Notes: generated by a model not told the origin, from the sequence alone. A stretch of DNA of 64,000 nucleotides from Flavobacterium flavigenum (GCF_027111255.2 NZ_CP114285.2:992001-1056000); one strand, 5' to 3'. Positions 15,920 through 26,455 are shown, numbered from the stretch's first letter. Program-made: numbers and translations.

Positions 15920-17998
15920 TTAATTTGTTTTTTGGACAGCTGTTTCGGCTATTTCGATTTTATTCTGATAATATTTATAGGTTTCCAATTGTGCCCTGAA
16001 AGGAGCATGATGATTTCGGGCTTTGTATTTATTGTCTAATTTATAAGAATGGTATCTCACTTTTACATTCCCTTTCCAGGCAATATTGAAATTATCTATT
16101 AATTCTTTTTTAATCGACAAATCATAAATAGGGCAAGTCACTTCTACCCTTCCATCAAGATTTCTGGTCATAAAATCAGCTGAAGAAATATATACTTCTG
16201 TTAAACCGGCATTTCCAAAAATATACACTCTTGTATGTTCCAGATAATTATCAACGATACTGATGGCCTCAATATTTTCGCTCATTCCCGGAATTCCCGG
16301 AATCAGACAACAAATCCCTCTTACCTGCAATTGAATCTTAACTCCTGCATTACTTGCTTCATATAACTTATCGATCATTTTAAAATCAGATAAACTATTC
16401 ATTTTTAACTTAATGTGAGTTTTTCTACCTGCCAGAGCGTGCAAAATTTCACGGTCAATAAGTTTAATAAATTTGGTTCTCGTATAATGAGGTGATACAA
16501 TGAGATGTTTGTATCTGTGTATCCTGTAATTGATATCGAAGAATTCGAAAATTTTAGAAACATCTTTTAAAATTCCCTGATGACAGGTTAAAAGCGTTAC
16601 GTCAGTATAAATTTTGGCTGTAGATTCATTAAAATTTCCAGTAGAAATAAATCCGTAACGACGTGTTTTTTCATCTTCTACTCTTTCAATAACACATATT
16701 TTACTATGAACTTTTAAGCCTTTCACTCCAAAAATAAGTTCAATACCTTCAGTCTGCATTTGTTCTGCATACGAAATATTCGAAGCTTCGTCAAATCGAG
16801 CCTGAAGTTCTATTTGAACCACCACCCTTTTACCATTTTTGACCGCATTAATCAGCGAACTGATAATTTGTGAGTTCTTAGCCAGACGATATAAAGTAAT
16901 TTTGATACTCGTTACTTTTGGATCTAAAGCTGCCTCACGCAAAAACTTAGTCAGGTAGGAAAAAGACTGGTATGGAGCATGAACCAAATAATCTTTTTTG
17001 TTTATTTTTTCTAAAATACTTCCGTCGAGACTCAAACCCGGAACCGGCAAAGGTTCATTTGGTTTATAGAGTAAATCGTAACGCCCTAAATTTGGGAAAC
17101 TCATGTAATCACGGCGGTTATGGTATCTTCCGCCCGGAATAATACTATCTGTTTCTACGATTTTCATTTTCTCTAAAAAGAAATGCAGTGTATCATCTTC
17201 AATCTGGCTGTCGTAGATAAAACGAACCGGTTCCCCTATTCGGCGGTCTTTTACAGATGAAGCAATTTTTTCAAGCATACTTTTACTCAAATCGCTGTCA
17301 ATATCTAATTGGGCATCACGTGTAATTTTGATCATATGTGCCGAAACACTTTTAAAATTAAATATATTGAAGATGCTTTTTAGTTTATAGCGAATAACAT
17401 CATCGATTAGAATCACATATTGTTTTTCGTCTTCTGAAGGAAGAACAACAAACCTGTTTATGTTTTTAGGAATTTCAATTAAAGCATAACGAATCTCATC
17501 ATTTGCCAATTCTAAACGAACTGCCAGATAACCCAAAGTATCTTTAAGAACCGGAAAAACGGCTAGGTCATTCAAAATAATCGTCACCAGTTCCGGACTT
17601 AATTTTTGCATGTAAAAGTCCTTTAAGAAATCTTCCTGGGATGGGCTGATCTGATCTTCCGTTATAATAAAAATATTTTCAGTTTCAAGTTCGGCTTCTA
17701 TATTCCCTAAAATACGTAAACTTTCAGATTGCTGCTGAATAACAATTTCTGTAATATCTTTAATTAACTGATGTGCAGAAATACCTCCTAAATATTTCTC
17801 TCCGGAAATTCCTGAAAGGCTCAGTCTACGTATTGCAGCATATCGAACTCTAAAAAATTCATCTAAGTTGTTTGAAAAAATTCCAACAAAACGCAGTCTG
17901 TCTAAAAGCGGAACCGTATTATCACCGGCTTCCTGAAGTACTCTTGCATTAAACGCTAACCAGCTTTTTTCTCTGTCGATATATTTCTGTTCGTGCAC
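15920..17998 (-). CDS. ppk1: Polyphosphate kinase 1
   Basis: A 692-residue enzyme of normal length. The N-terminal domain starts YIDREKSWLAFNARVLQEA; the middle and C-terminal phospholipase D-like halves carry the catalytic histidines, His431 (GLKVHSKICVI) and His588 (YLEHTRVYIFGN). It makes polyphosphate from ATP through a phosphohistidine intermediate. The start is a GTG at 17998 five bases after the sixA stop; no in-frame ATG is closer. It is in an operon with sixA upstream and ppx downstream, so synthesis and breakdown enzymes are co-expressed. Confidence 0.95.
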   Translation of the reverse strand: MHEQKYIDREKSWLAFNARVLQEAGDNTVPLLDRLRFVGIFSNNLDEFFRVRYAAIRRLSLSGISGEKYLGGISAHQLIKDITEIVIQQQSESLRILGNIEAELETENIFIITEDQISPSQEDFLKDFYMQKLSPELVTIILNDLAVFPVLKDTLGYLAVRLELANDEIRYALIEIPKNINRFVVLPSEDEKQYVILIDDVIRYKLKSIFNIFNFKSVSAHMIKITRDAQLDIDSDLSKSMLEKIASSVKDRRIGEPVRFIYDSQIEDDTLHFFLEKMKIVETDSIIPGGRYHNRRDYMSFPNLGRYDLLYKPNEPLPVPGLSLDGSILEKINKKDYLVHAPYQSFSYLTKFLREAALDPKVTSIKITLYRLAKNSQIISSLINAVKNGKRVVVQIELQARFDEASNISYAEQMQTEGIELIFGVKGLKVHSKICVIERVEDEKTRRYGFISTGNFNESTAKIYTDVTLLTCHQGILKDVSKIFEFFDINYRIHRYKHLIVSPHYTRTKFIKLIDREILHALAGRKTHIKLKMNSLSDFKMIDKLYEASNAGVKIQLQVRGICCLIPGIPGMSENIEAISIVDNYLEHTRVYIFGNAGLTEVYISSADFMTRNLDGRVEVTCPIYDLSIKKELIDNFNIAWKGNVKVRYHSYKLDNKYKARNHHAPFRAQLETYKYYQNKIEIAETAVQKTN

Positions 17999-18003
17999 GT
18001 TAT

Positions 18004-18489
18004 TTATTTTAAATCTTTGGGGAAAATAGTTTTATGGGTTTTGCCTTTATCAATCGTATCCCATCTTTCTGAATCGAATTGCAGTGATACGAAACCTGAA
18101 GTTGGAACATTTTCTATAAAAACATCCCCAAATTTATTAACAAAATTTGTAATAGCCTCGTTATGTCCAAAAAGAATAACGCTTTCTAAACTATTATCAC
18201 ATGATTTGATAACTTTTTCAAGATGCCTTTCATCAAAAGTATACAACTCGTCTTTGAATAAAATACTTTCTAATGGGTAGGATAAATTTTGGGCAAAAAT
18301 TATTGCTGTTTCTGAAGCTCTGGCAGCGGTACTGCTCCAGATTGTATAGGTTTTAGGGAGAAATTCCGCAATGGCACCTGAAACGCTGTGGGCATCTAAA
18401 ATACCTCTTTTCATTAAAGGTCTGTCAAAATCTTTCAGAGGGGCTTCCCAACTGGATTTTGCATGTCTTATTAAAATTAAATTTTTCAT
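18004..18489 (-). CDS. sixA: SixA-type phosphohistidine phosphatase (histidine phosphatase superfamily)
   Basis: A 161-residue enzyme. The RHG-type motif LILIRHAKSSWE lies at the N-terminus; the second catalytic His is in ILFGHNEAITNF. The small all-domain length matches SixA, which removes phosphate from phosphohistidine. It is the first gene of the polyphosphate operon, immediately before ppk1, whose mechanism uses phosphohistidine. The ATG at 18489 is chosen over a TTG two codons upstream. No canonical promoter is obvious; TATCTTTTG around 18543-18551 is one base longer than the -7 consensus. Confidence 0.88.
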   Translation of the reverse strand: MKNLILIRHAKSSWEAPLKDFDRPLMKRGILDAHSVSGAIAEFLPKTYTIWSSTAARASETAIIFAQNLSYPLESILFKDELYTFDERHLEKVIKSCDNSLESVILFGHNEAITNFVNKFGDVFIENVPTSGFVSLQFDSERWDTIDKGKTHKTIFPKDLK

Positions 18490-18495
18490 AAACAA

Positions 18496-19066
18496 GGATA
18501 TTTTTAAGTGTAGCTACCAGGAATAATTCAATTCCTAATTTACAAAAGATATTTTAATAGCCTATGATTTTTTTATTCTGTTAACATTTAAAAATAATTA
18601 TTAACCCGAACAAAAACACAGGATAAATTGTTAATTAAAAAAGCGTCATTCAACTCTTAAAACAATCACTTAATCGATATTTCTAAAAAAACAAAAAATA
18701 CATCATAACAATTGATATATAACAAATTATACAAAAAAACATCTTTTAAAACCATTTAAAAAACTAAAAAATCACTTTTTAAGTTGTTATAATTCTATTT
18801 AAAAAAGAAATTTTAGAATACATATTTAACAAAAAATATGCACTTAAACGTTTTTTCAGGTTAGTTACAGATAAAGAAAACATAATTTAACCAATGTATA
18901 TAACTTTGATTCATAGATTTAATGTTAAAATTTTAAGATTATCATAACACCTCTTTCCCGCCTTTATTAAATCTAAAACGCACTTTAACTGAATAACCCC
19001 AAAAATTCATTAAAAGGCAAGAAGTCCAAAAACATTTTTAATCCTAACTTAATAAAATTAGAGATT
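18496..19066. other. Long AT-rich intergenic region upstream of the adhesin gene
   Basis: 571 bases without a gene, nearly all A/T with short homopolymers. TAACTTTG at 18901-18908 fits the -7 consensus in the plus direction and could start the adhesin transcript with a leader of about 155 bases; the -33 TTG is not clear. No hairpin, small ORF or RNA was recognised. Confidence 0.5.
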
Positions 19067-22000
19067 ATGGAAATCATTACTTATTTTTTTACATTTAAAA
19101 ATATTAGAAACGTTTTCATAACGTTGATGCTAGTATTTGACATTCATCTTTCATTTTCACAAGTTGATTTAAGAACCTGTAACTATGATTGTACATCTAA
19201 CAATTATACCCTAAAAGATGTCTATCTAAGTTTATCGAATGTAAATGGTGATCCAATAACCAATACAACCTGTACGATTGGTGAAGTTAGGCAGGTATAT
19301 ATTTTTCTTAATTATTCTTCTAATTCCAATTCAAACATTTATTTCGCCAGATTAAATTCTGATCTTACAATTGCAGGGGTAACCACTTTTGTAAATGTCT
19401 TATTGGGAACTATCGTGCCAGGAGATAACAAAAAATTACTGTATGGCCCTTTCAACTGGACTTGCGGGGACGAACTAAGCCTTAGTAACACCATAATAGC
19501 ATGGAAGACCAACAGTAATAACGACCCAGGCTCCAATTACAGCTGCAGTAGTTACACTAATTCACAATGCGATTTTACAAATTCATTTATAATTTCAAAA
19601 CCATTGGCAGTTCAGTTTACTTACAAAGCTTGTAAATCTGGTACAAATACCACCGTTAAATTTACATCAACAACCAATGGTGGGATTGCACCTTATACCT
19701 ATGCCTGGGATTTCAAAAATGATGGCGGAACACCCGATTCTACTATTGCAAATCCTACCTTTACTTATACTACATCTAATAATACTGCAAAATTAACCGT
19801 AACAGATTCACAAAATCTCACCAATACTTACATAGTGCCAATTGTTGAGCCGAATGAAATTATGCTCAGTGAGACCCATGCGAATATTGGATGTAATGGA
19901 GGAACAACTACACTTGCCTTAAATGTCACAGGCGGAACTCCCGGTTACACCTACTCCTGGAATACTGGAGCAGTAACGAAAGATCTAACCAACATAGTTC
20001 CCGGAACTTATACCGTTACGGTGACAGATGCCAATGGTTGCACCAAAACACAGTCCTTTATAATTAATCAGCCAACAACTTTGACTGCTACTACATCACA
20101 AACAAATGCAACTTGTGCAGGAGGTTCTAACGGAACTGCTACAGTAACACCTTCCGGAGGAACAGCGCCATATACCTACATATGGTCACCATCAGGAGGA
20201 ACAAATGCTACAGCAACAGATCTTATGGCAGGAAATTATAGTGTTCTGATAACAGATGCAAATAATTGTACCGTAACTAAAAATATAACTATTATTGATG
20301 GCGACTCGATTCCACCAATAATCAATCCGCTACCATCTTCAACAACAATCAATTGTCCTGCATTGCCTGTATTCGCAGAGGCAACAGCAACAGATAATAC
20401 CGGAGTAGTTGCCTCACTAACATATGTAGATTCTACAACACAGGGGAATTGTACAGGAACTTATACTACAATCAGAACGTGGACTGCCAAGGATGCCTGT
20501 GGTAACACCTCACTTCCTGTTAGTCAGACTATAACTGTACAAGACAATACAAAACCTGTGTGGATAAACGTGGCAGGTTCCTTAAATACAACTCTCGAAT
20601 GCAGCAATACAATTGGTTTAGCTAACGCCCAGACTTTATTTCCAGTCGCTTCTGATTTATGCGATTCTGATGTTTCTAATATTGTAAAAATAAACGGTCC
20701 ATTCATCGCTAATATGGGATGCACAAATGCCGGAACTTACACCAATACCTGGACTGTTACAGATGATTGCGGAAATATATCTGATACTTTTACACAAACT
20801 ATAACAATTACTGACACTATTGCCCCTACCTGGACAACCCCTGCTGATGCTTTGAATGTTACTTTACAGTGTAGTGACATCTCAGGTTTAGCAACAGCTC
20901 AGGCAGTTGCTCCAGTAGCAACCGATAATTGCGGAGGAACAGTAACGTATACCAAAACAAGCGGAACTTTTTCTGCAGGTTCTTGTGTGAACTCAGGAAC
21001 TTACACCAACACCTGGGTTGCCAAAGATGTCTGCAACAACTCTTCAACCACTTTTACTCAGGTAATTACTATCGAAGACACAATTGCACCAATATGGACA
21101 ACCACTGCAACTTCCTTAAATGTTACTTTGCAATGTAGTGATCTTTCAGGATTAGCAACAGCTCAGGCAGTAGCTCCGGTAGCAACTGATAATTGTGGAG
21201 GAACCGTAACGTATACCAAAACAAGCGGAACTTTCTCTGCAGGTTCTTGTGCAAACTCCGGAACTTACACCAATACCTGGGTTGCCAAAGATGTCTGCAA
21301 CAATTCTTCAACTACTTTTACTCAGGTAATCACTATCGAAGATACTACTGCACCAATGTGGACAACTGCTGCAGCCTCCTTAAATGTTACTTTGCAATGT
21401 AGTGACACTTCAGGATTGACAAACGCTCAGGCAATGTTCCCAGTCGCTTCAGATCTTTGTGATGCCGATGTATCCAATATCGTAAAAGTTAGCGGTCAGT
21501 TCATGGCTTCTGAGGGTTGCGCAAATGCCGGAACCTACACCAACACCTGGACCGTAAAAGACGATTGTGGCAATACTTCTGATGTTTTCACGCAAGTGAT
21601 TACTATCGAAGATACCACTGCGCCAATATGGACAACCCAAGCTACTTCTTTGAATATGACGCTACAATGCAGCGACACTTCAGGATTAGCAAATGCCCAG
21701 GCAATGTTCCCAGTCGCTTCAGACCTTTGTGATGCCGATGTATCCAATATCGTAAAAGTTAGCGGACAGTTTATGGCTGCTGAAGGTTGTTCCAATACCG
21801 GAACCTATACCAACACCTGGACCGTAAAAGACGATTGTGGCAATACTTCCGAGACTTTCACTCAAATAATCACTATCGAAGATACTACTGCGCCAATATG
21901 GACAACCCAAGCTACTTCTTTGAATATGACGCTACAATGCAGCGACATTTCAGGATTAGCAAATGCCCAGGCAATGTTCCCAGTCGCTTCTGATCTTTGT

Positions 22001-25000
22001 GATGCCGATGTATCCAATATCATAAAAGTGAGCGGCCAGTTTATGGCTGCTGAAGGTTGTGGAAATTCCGGAACCTATACCAACACCTGGACCTTAAAAG
22101 ACGATTGTGGCAATACTTCTGATGTTTTCACGCAAATAATCACTATCGAAGATACCACTGCGCCAACATGGACAACTGAAATGGGTTCTTTGAATGTAAC
22201 TTTACAATGCAGCGATCTTTCAGGATTAGCAAATGCTCAGGAAATGTTCCCTGTAGCTTCTGATCTTTGTGATGCTGATGTATTGAATATCGTAAAAGTG
22301 AGCGGACAGTTTATGGCCGCTGAAGGTTGTTCCAATACCGGAACCTATACAAATACCTGGACTGTAAAAGACGACTGTGGCAATACTTCCGAAACTTTCA
22401 AGCAAGTGATTACTATAGAAGATACCACTGCTCCAACATGGACAACCCAAGCTACTTCTTTGAATATGACTTTGCAATGCAGCGACACTTCAGGATTGGC
22501 AAACGCTCAGGAAATGTTCCCAGTCGCTTCTGACCTTTGTGATGCCGATGTATCCAATATCATAAAAGTGAGCGGTCAGTTTATGGCTGCTGAAGGATGC
22601 GCAAATGCCGGAACCTACACCAACACCTGGACCGTAAAAGACGATTGTGGCAATACTTCCGAGACTTTCACGCAAGTGATTACTATCGAAGATACTACTG
22701 CACCGATGTGGACAACTGAAACAGCTTCGTTAAATGTGACTTTGCAATGCAGCGACACAGCAGGGTTGGCAAACGCCCAGGCAATGTTCCCTGTAGCTTC
22801 TGATCTTTGTGATGCCGATGTATCCAACATCGTAAAAGTGAGCGGACAGTTTATGGCCGCTGAAGGTTGTTCCAATACCGGAACCTATACCAACACCTGG
22901 ACCGTAAAAGACGATTGTGGCAATACTTCCGAGACTTTCACTCAAATAATCACTATCGAAGATACCACTGTGCCAACATGGACAACTGAAATGGGTTCTT
23001 TGAATGTAACTTTACAATGCAGCGATCTTTCAGGATTAGCAAATGCTCAGGCAATGTTCCCTGTAGCTTCTGATCTTTGTGATGCTGATGTATTGAATAT
23101 CGTAAAAGTGAGCGGACAGTTTATGGCCGCTGAAGGTTGTTCCAATACCGGAACCTATACCAACACCTGGACCGTAAAAGACGATTGTGGCAATACTTCC
23201 GAGACTTTCACTCAAATAATCACTATCGAAGATACCACTGAGCCAACGTGGACAACCACTGAAGCTTCCTTAAATGTGACTTTGCAATGCAGCGACACTT
23301 CAGGATTGGCAAACGCTCAGGAAATGTTCCCTGTAGCTTCTGACCTTTGTGATGCCGATGTATCCAATATCATAAAAGTGAGCGGTCAGTTTATGGCTGC
23401 TGAAGGATGCGCAAATGCCGGAACCTATACCAATACCTGGACCGTAAAAGACGACTGTGGCAATACTTCCGAAACTTTCAAGCAAGTGATTACTATAGAA
23501 GATACCACTGCTCCAACATGGACAACCCAAGCTACTTCTTTGAATATGACTTTGCAATGCAGCGACACTTCAGGATTGGCAAACGCTCAGGAAATGTTCC
23601 CAGTCGCTTCTGACCTTTGTGATGCCGATGTATCCAATATCATAAAAGTGAGCGGTCAGTTTATGGCTGCTGAAGGATGCGCAAATGCCGGAACCTACAC
23701 CAACACCTGGACCGTAAAAGACGATTGTGGCAATACTTCCGAGACTTTCACGCAAGTGATTACTATCGAAGATACTACTGCACCGATGTGGACAACTGAA
23801 ACAGCTTCGTTAAATGTGACTTTGCAATGCAGCGACACAGCAGGGTTGGCAAACGCCCAGGCAATGTTCCCTGTAGCTTCTGATCTTTGTGATGCCGATG
23901 TATCCAACATCGTAAAAGTGAGCGGACAGTTTATGGCCGCTGAAGGTTGTTCCAATACCGGAACCTATACCAACACCTGGACCGTAAAAGACGATTGTGG
24001 CAATACTTCCGAGACTTTCACTCAAATAATCACTATCGAAGATACCACTGTGCCAACATGGACAACTGAAATGGGTTCTTTGAATGTAACTTTACAATGC
24101 AGCGATCTTTCAGGATTAGCAAATGCTCAGGCAATGTTCCCTGTAGCTTCTGATCTTTGTGATGCTGATGTATTGAATATCGTAAAAGTGAGCGGACAGT
24201 TTATGGCCGCTGAAGGTTGTTCCAATACCGGAACCTATACCAACACCTGGACCGTAAAAGACGATTGTGGCAATACTTCCGAGACTTTCACTCAAATAAT
24301 CACTATCGAAGATACCACTGAGCCAACGTGGACAACCACTGAAGCTTCCTTAAATGTGACTTTGCAATGCAGCGACACTTCAGGATTGGCAAACGCTCAG
24401 GAAATGTTCCCTGTAGCTTCTGACCTTTGTGATGCCGATGTATCCAATATCATAAAAGTGAGCGGTCAGTTTATGGCCGCTGAAGGTTGTTCCAATACCG
24501 GAACCTATACAAATACCTGGACTGTAAAAGACGACTGTGGCAATACTTCCGAAACTTTCAAGCAAGTGATTACTATAGAAGATACCACTGCTCCAACATG
24601 GACAACCCAAGCTACTTCTTTGAATACGACTTTGCAATGCAGCGACACTTCAGGATTGGCAAACGCTCAGGAAATGTTCCCAGTCGCTTCTGACCTTTGT
24701 GATGCCGATGTAGCAAATATCGTAAAAGTTAGCGGTCAGTTTATGGCTGCTGAAGGTTGTGCAAATGCCGGAACCTATACCAATACCTGGACTGTAAAAG
24801 ACGATTGTGGCAATACTTCTGAAACTTTCACTCAAATAATCACTATCGAAGATACTACTGCACCAACATGGGCAACCCAAGCTAATTCTTTTAATATGAC
24901 TTTACAATGCAGCGATACAGCAGGGTTGGCAAACGCTCAGGCAATGTTCCCTGTAGCTTCTGATCTTTGTGATGCTGATGTATCGAATATCGTAAAAGTG

Positions 25001-26449
25001 AGCGGTCAGTTCATTGCTTCTGAAGGTTGTGTAAATTCCGGAACCTATACCAACACCTGGACCGTAAAAGACGATTGTGGCAATACTTCCGAAACTTTCA
25101 CGCAAGTGATTACTCTGGAAGACACAACGGTGCCAATGTTTACAGGAAATCTTCCTGCAGATATTACGGTTTCCTGCGATGCTGTCCCTGAACCAGCCAC
25201 ATTGCAAGTCTCAGATAATTGTAATAGTACTTTACCAGTTGTCTTTTCTGAAACAAAAAGTAATATTCAAAATGAATGCCTTAGCAACTACACCTTAACA
25301 CGTATATGGTCAACAAGTGACTGCAGCGGAAATACTGCTTCACATTTTCAAATTATAACTGTAAGAGATACAACTGCACCTACAGGAACTGCCCCTGCAA
25401 GTGTAGCTGGTTTACAAAGTATTGCCAATATACCCGCCGGAAGCCCACAAGATATAAAAGATGCAGCAGATAATTGCAGCGAAAGCGTAAACATCTCGAT
25501 AACTGATTCGAATAATGGAGGAAGCGGCTGTGATGGAAATGCTTATATCCTAACCAGAACCTATGCCTTAACAGATTGTGCAGGTAACAAAACTGAGCTG
25601 GTACAAACCTTTACTGTAGAAAATAAAATTTCAGTAACGGGAACAGCTTCTAATGTTACCTGCTTTGAAGGCAGTAATGGCTCTATTTTAGTAACTAGCA
25701 GCCCGGGGTCAGTAGTTGTGATCCGAAATCAAAACAATGAAGTAGTAGGCAATACTAATTTACGCGCCGGAGTCTACACTCTTACAGCAACCTCATCGGT
25801 AAGCAATAATAACCAGGTTTGTTCAGCCACATCTACCGTGACTATCACACAACCTGAAAATGTTATTCTCAACCTTAACAGCGATGCCTGTAATGCTGAC
25901 TCATCACTCCTTAACCTTTCCAATTTATTGCCTGAAGATATTTCCAGAACAGGAATCTGGACTGACACAAGTAATACCAATGCATTACAGGGAAACATCC
26001 TTACTGTTTTTGGACTTGCATTAGGCAGTTATACCTTCGAATATAAGACCACTAACGAAGATTGTCCAAGAAGTATCTCATTAAATTTACTTGTAAATGA
26101 TGACTGTAAAGTATTAGCCTGCGAAAATGTGGTAGTACATAATGCGTTCTCTCCCAATGGTGACGGTATCAATGATTTTTTCAAAATTGACAACATTGAT
26201 CAGACTACATGCTATCCTGAAAATACTGTAGAAATCTATAATCGCTGGGGAATACTGGTATTTGAAACTACAAATTATAACAATACCACCAATGCTTTTG
26301 ACGGAACTTCCAGAGGCAGAACGACTATCAAACAATCTGAAGGACTGCCTACAGGAACCTATTTCTACATTATTAATTACAAATCTTTAGATGGTAATAA
26401 CAACCTTCAGTCTAATAAAAAAGATGGTTTTCTTTATTTGTCTAAATAA
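19067..26449 (+). CDS. Giant repeat adhesin with SprB repeats, HYR-like repeats and T9SS type B C-terminal domain
   Basis: A 2,460-residue secreted surface protein. An N-terminal signal (about 1-32) is followed by a PKD-like domain (about 190-265). Two SprB-type repeats (about 270-410) carry TPGYTYSWNTGAVT and APYTYIWSPSGG. Next come 17 tandem HYR-like repeats (residues 493-2018), more Ig-like domains, and a C-terminal gliding-motility-associated type B sorting domain (from about 2355, AFSPNGDGINDFF... GFLYLSK). Each HYR-like unit carries four Cys. The C-terminal domain implies export by the type IX system; the following PorP/SprF gene is its usual partner. SprB-like adhesins act in gliding or attachment. 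The exact 1,034-bp duplication may indicate copy-number change or an assembly problem. Confidence 0.92.
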   Translation: MEIITYFFTFKNIRNVFITLMLVFDIHLSFSQVDLRTCNYDCTSNNYTLKDVYLSLSNVNGDPITNTTCTIGEVRQVYIFLNYSSNSNSNIYFARLNSDLTIAGVTTFVNVLLGTIVPGDNKKLLYGPFNWTCGDELSLSNTIIAWKTNSNNDPGSNYSCSSYTNSQCDFTNSFIISKPLAVQFTYKACKSGTNTTVKFTSTTNGGIAPYTYAWDFKNDGGTPDSTIANPTFTYTTSNNTAKLTVTDSQNLTNTYIVPIVEPNEIMLSETHANIGCNGGTTTLALNVTGGTPGYTYSWNTGAVTKDLTNIVPGTYTVTVTDANGCTKTQSFIINQPTTLTATTSQTNATCAGGSNGTATVTPSGGTAPYTYIWSPSGGTNATATDLMAGNYSVLITDANNCTVTKNITIIDGDSIPPIINPLPSSTTINCPALPVFAEATATDNTGVVASLTYVDSTTQGNCTGTYTTIRTWTAKDACGNTSLPVSQTITVQDNTKPVWINVAGSLNTTLECSNTIGLANAQTLFPVASDLCDSDVSNIVKINGPFIANMGCTNAGTYTNTWTVTDDCGNISDTFTQTITITDTIAPTWTTPADALNVTLQCSDISGLATAQAVAPVATDNCGGTVTYTKTSGTFSAGSCVNSGTYTNTWVAKDVCNNSSTTFTQVITIEDTIAPIWTTTATSLNVTLQCSDLSGLATAQAVAPVATDNCGGTVTYTKTSGTFSAGSCANSGTYTNTWVAKDVCNNSSTTFTQVITIEDTTAPMWTTAAASLNVTLQCSDTSGLTNAQAMFPVASDLCDADVSNIVKVSGQFMASEGCANAGTYTNTWTVKDDCGNTSDVFTQVITIEDTTAPIWTTQATSLNMTLQCSDTSGLANAQAMFPVASDLCDADVSNIVKVSGQFMAAEGCSNTGTYTNTWTVKDDCGNTSETFTQIITIEDTTAPIWTTQATSLNMTLQCSDISGLANAQAMFPVASDLCDADVSNIIKVSGQFMAAEGCGNSGTYTNTWTLKDDCGNTSDVFTQIITIEDTTAPTWTTEMGSLNVTLQCSDLSGLANAQEMFPVASDLCDADVLNIVKVSGQFMAAEGCSNTGTYTNTWTVKDDCGNTSETFKQVITIEDTTAPTWTTQATSLNMTLQCSDTSGLANAQEMFPVASDLCDADVSNIIKVSGQFMAAEGCANAGTYTNTWTVKDDCGNTSETFTQVITIEDTTAPMWTTETASLNVTLQCSDTAGLANAQAMFPVASDLCDADVSNIVKVSGQFMAAEGCSNTGTYTNTWTVKDDCGNTSETFTQIITIEDTTVPTWTTEMGSLNVTLQCSDLSGLANAQAMFPVASDLCDADVLNIVKVSGQFMAAEGCSNTGTYTNTWTVKDDCGNTSETFTQIITIEDTTEPTWTTTEASLNVTLQCSDTSGLANAQEMFPVASDLCDADVSNIIKVSGQFMAAEGCANAGTYTNTWTVKDDCGNTSETFKQVITIEDTTAPTWTTQATSLNMTLQCSDTSGLANAQEMFPVASDLCDADVSNIIKVSGQFMAAEGCANAGTYTNTWTVKDDCGNTSETFTQVITIEDTTAPMWTTETASLNVTLQCSDTAGLANAQAMFPVASDLCDADVSNIVKVSGQFMAAEGCSNTGTYTNTWTVKDDCGNTSETFTQIITIEDTTVPTWTTEMGSLNVTLQCSDLSGLANAQAMFPVASDLCDADVLNIVKVSGQFMAAEGCSNTGTYTNTWTVKDDCGNTSETFTQIITIEDTTEPTWTTTEASLNVTLQCSDTSGLANAQEMFPVASDLCDADVSNIIKVSGQFMAAEGCSNTGTYTNTWTVKDDCGNTSETFKQVITIEDTTAPTWTTQATSLNTTLQCSDTSGLANAQEMFPVASDLCDADVANIVKVSGQFMAAEGCANAGTYTNTWTVKDDCGNTSETFTQIITIEDTTAPTWATQANSFNMTLQCSDTAGLANAQAMFPVASDLCDADVSNIVKVSGQFIASEGCVNSGTYTNTWTVKDDCGNTSETFTQVITLEDTTVPMFTGNLPADITVSCDAVPEPATLQVSDNCNSTLPVVFSETKSNIQNECLSNYTLTRIWSTSDCSGNTASHFQIITVRDTTAPTGTAPASVAGLQSIANIPAGSPQDIKDAADNCSESVNISITDSNNGGSGCDGNAYILTRTYALTDCAGNKTELVQTFTVENKISVTGTASNVTCFEGSNGSILVTSSPGSVVVIRNQNNEVVGNTNLRAGVYTLTATSSVSNNNQVCSATSTVTITQPENVILNLNSDACNADSSLLNLSNLLPEDISRTGIWTDTSNTNALQGNILTVFGLALGSYTFEYKTTNEDCPRSISLNLLVNDDCKVLACENVVVHNAFSPNGDGINDFFKIDNIDQTTCYPENTVEIYNRWGILVFETTNYNNTTNAFDGTSRGRTTIKQSEGLPTGTYFYIINYKSLDGNNNLQSNKKDGFLYLSK
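22364..23397 (+). repeat. Higher-order 1,080-bp repeat, copy A (1,034 bp identical)
   Basis: Line-by-line comparison shows no difference between 22364-23397 and 23444-24477 (offset 1,080 = four 270-bp units). The flanking differences are T22363/C23443 and T23398/C24478. Confidence 0.92.
23444..24477 (+). repeat. Higher-order 1,080-bp repeat, copy B
   Basis: Identical to 22364-23397. A third partial copy follows: 24481-24626 resembles 22321-22466 with a single T/C change in the aligned unit start (AATATGAC versus AATACGAC). Confidence 0.9.
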
Positions 26450-26455
26450 ACACCA

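Larger units (their letters stand above)
20543..25120 (+). repeat. 17 tandem HYR-like repeat units (15 x 270 bp, 2 x 264 bp)
   Basis: Units start at 20543, 20813, 21077, 21341 and then every 270 bases to 24851. The total of 4,578 bases equals 15 x 270 plus 2 x 264. Each starts Asp-(Thr/Asn/Ile)-x-x-Pro-x-Trp/Ile and contains LQCSD, DLCDAD, EGC and KDDCGNTS. Units 2 and 3 are a shorter variant with APVATDNCGGTVTYTK. Confidence 0.95.

Noticed and set aside
20543..25120. Regular repeats considered as a CRISPR array
   Set aside because: Units are 264-270 bp, protein-coding in one frame and without unique spacers.
20524..25207. Many short antisense and alternative-frame ORFs inside the adhesin repeats
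   Set aside because: They recur at 270 and 1,080-base intervals exactly as the repeats do and show no independent coding features, so they are shadows.
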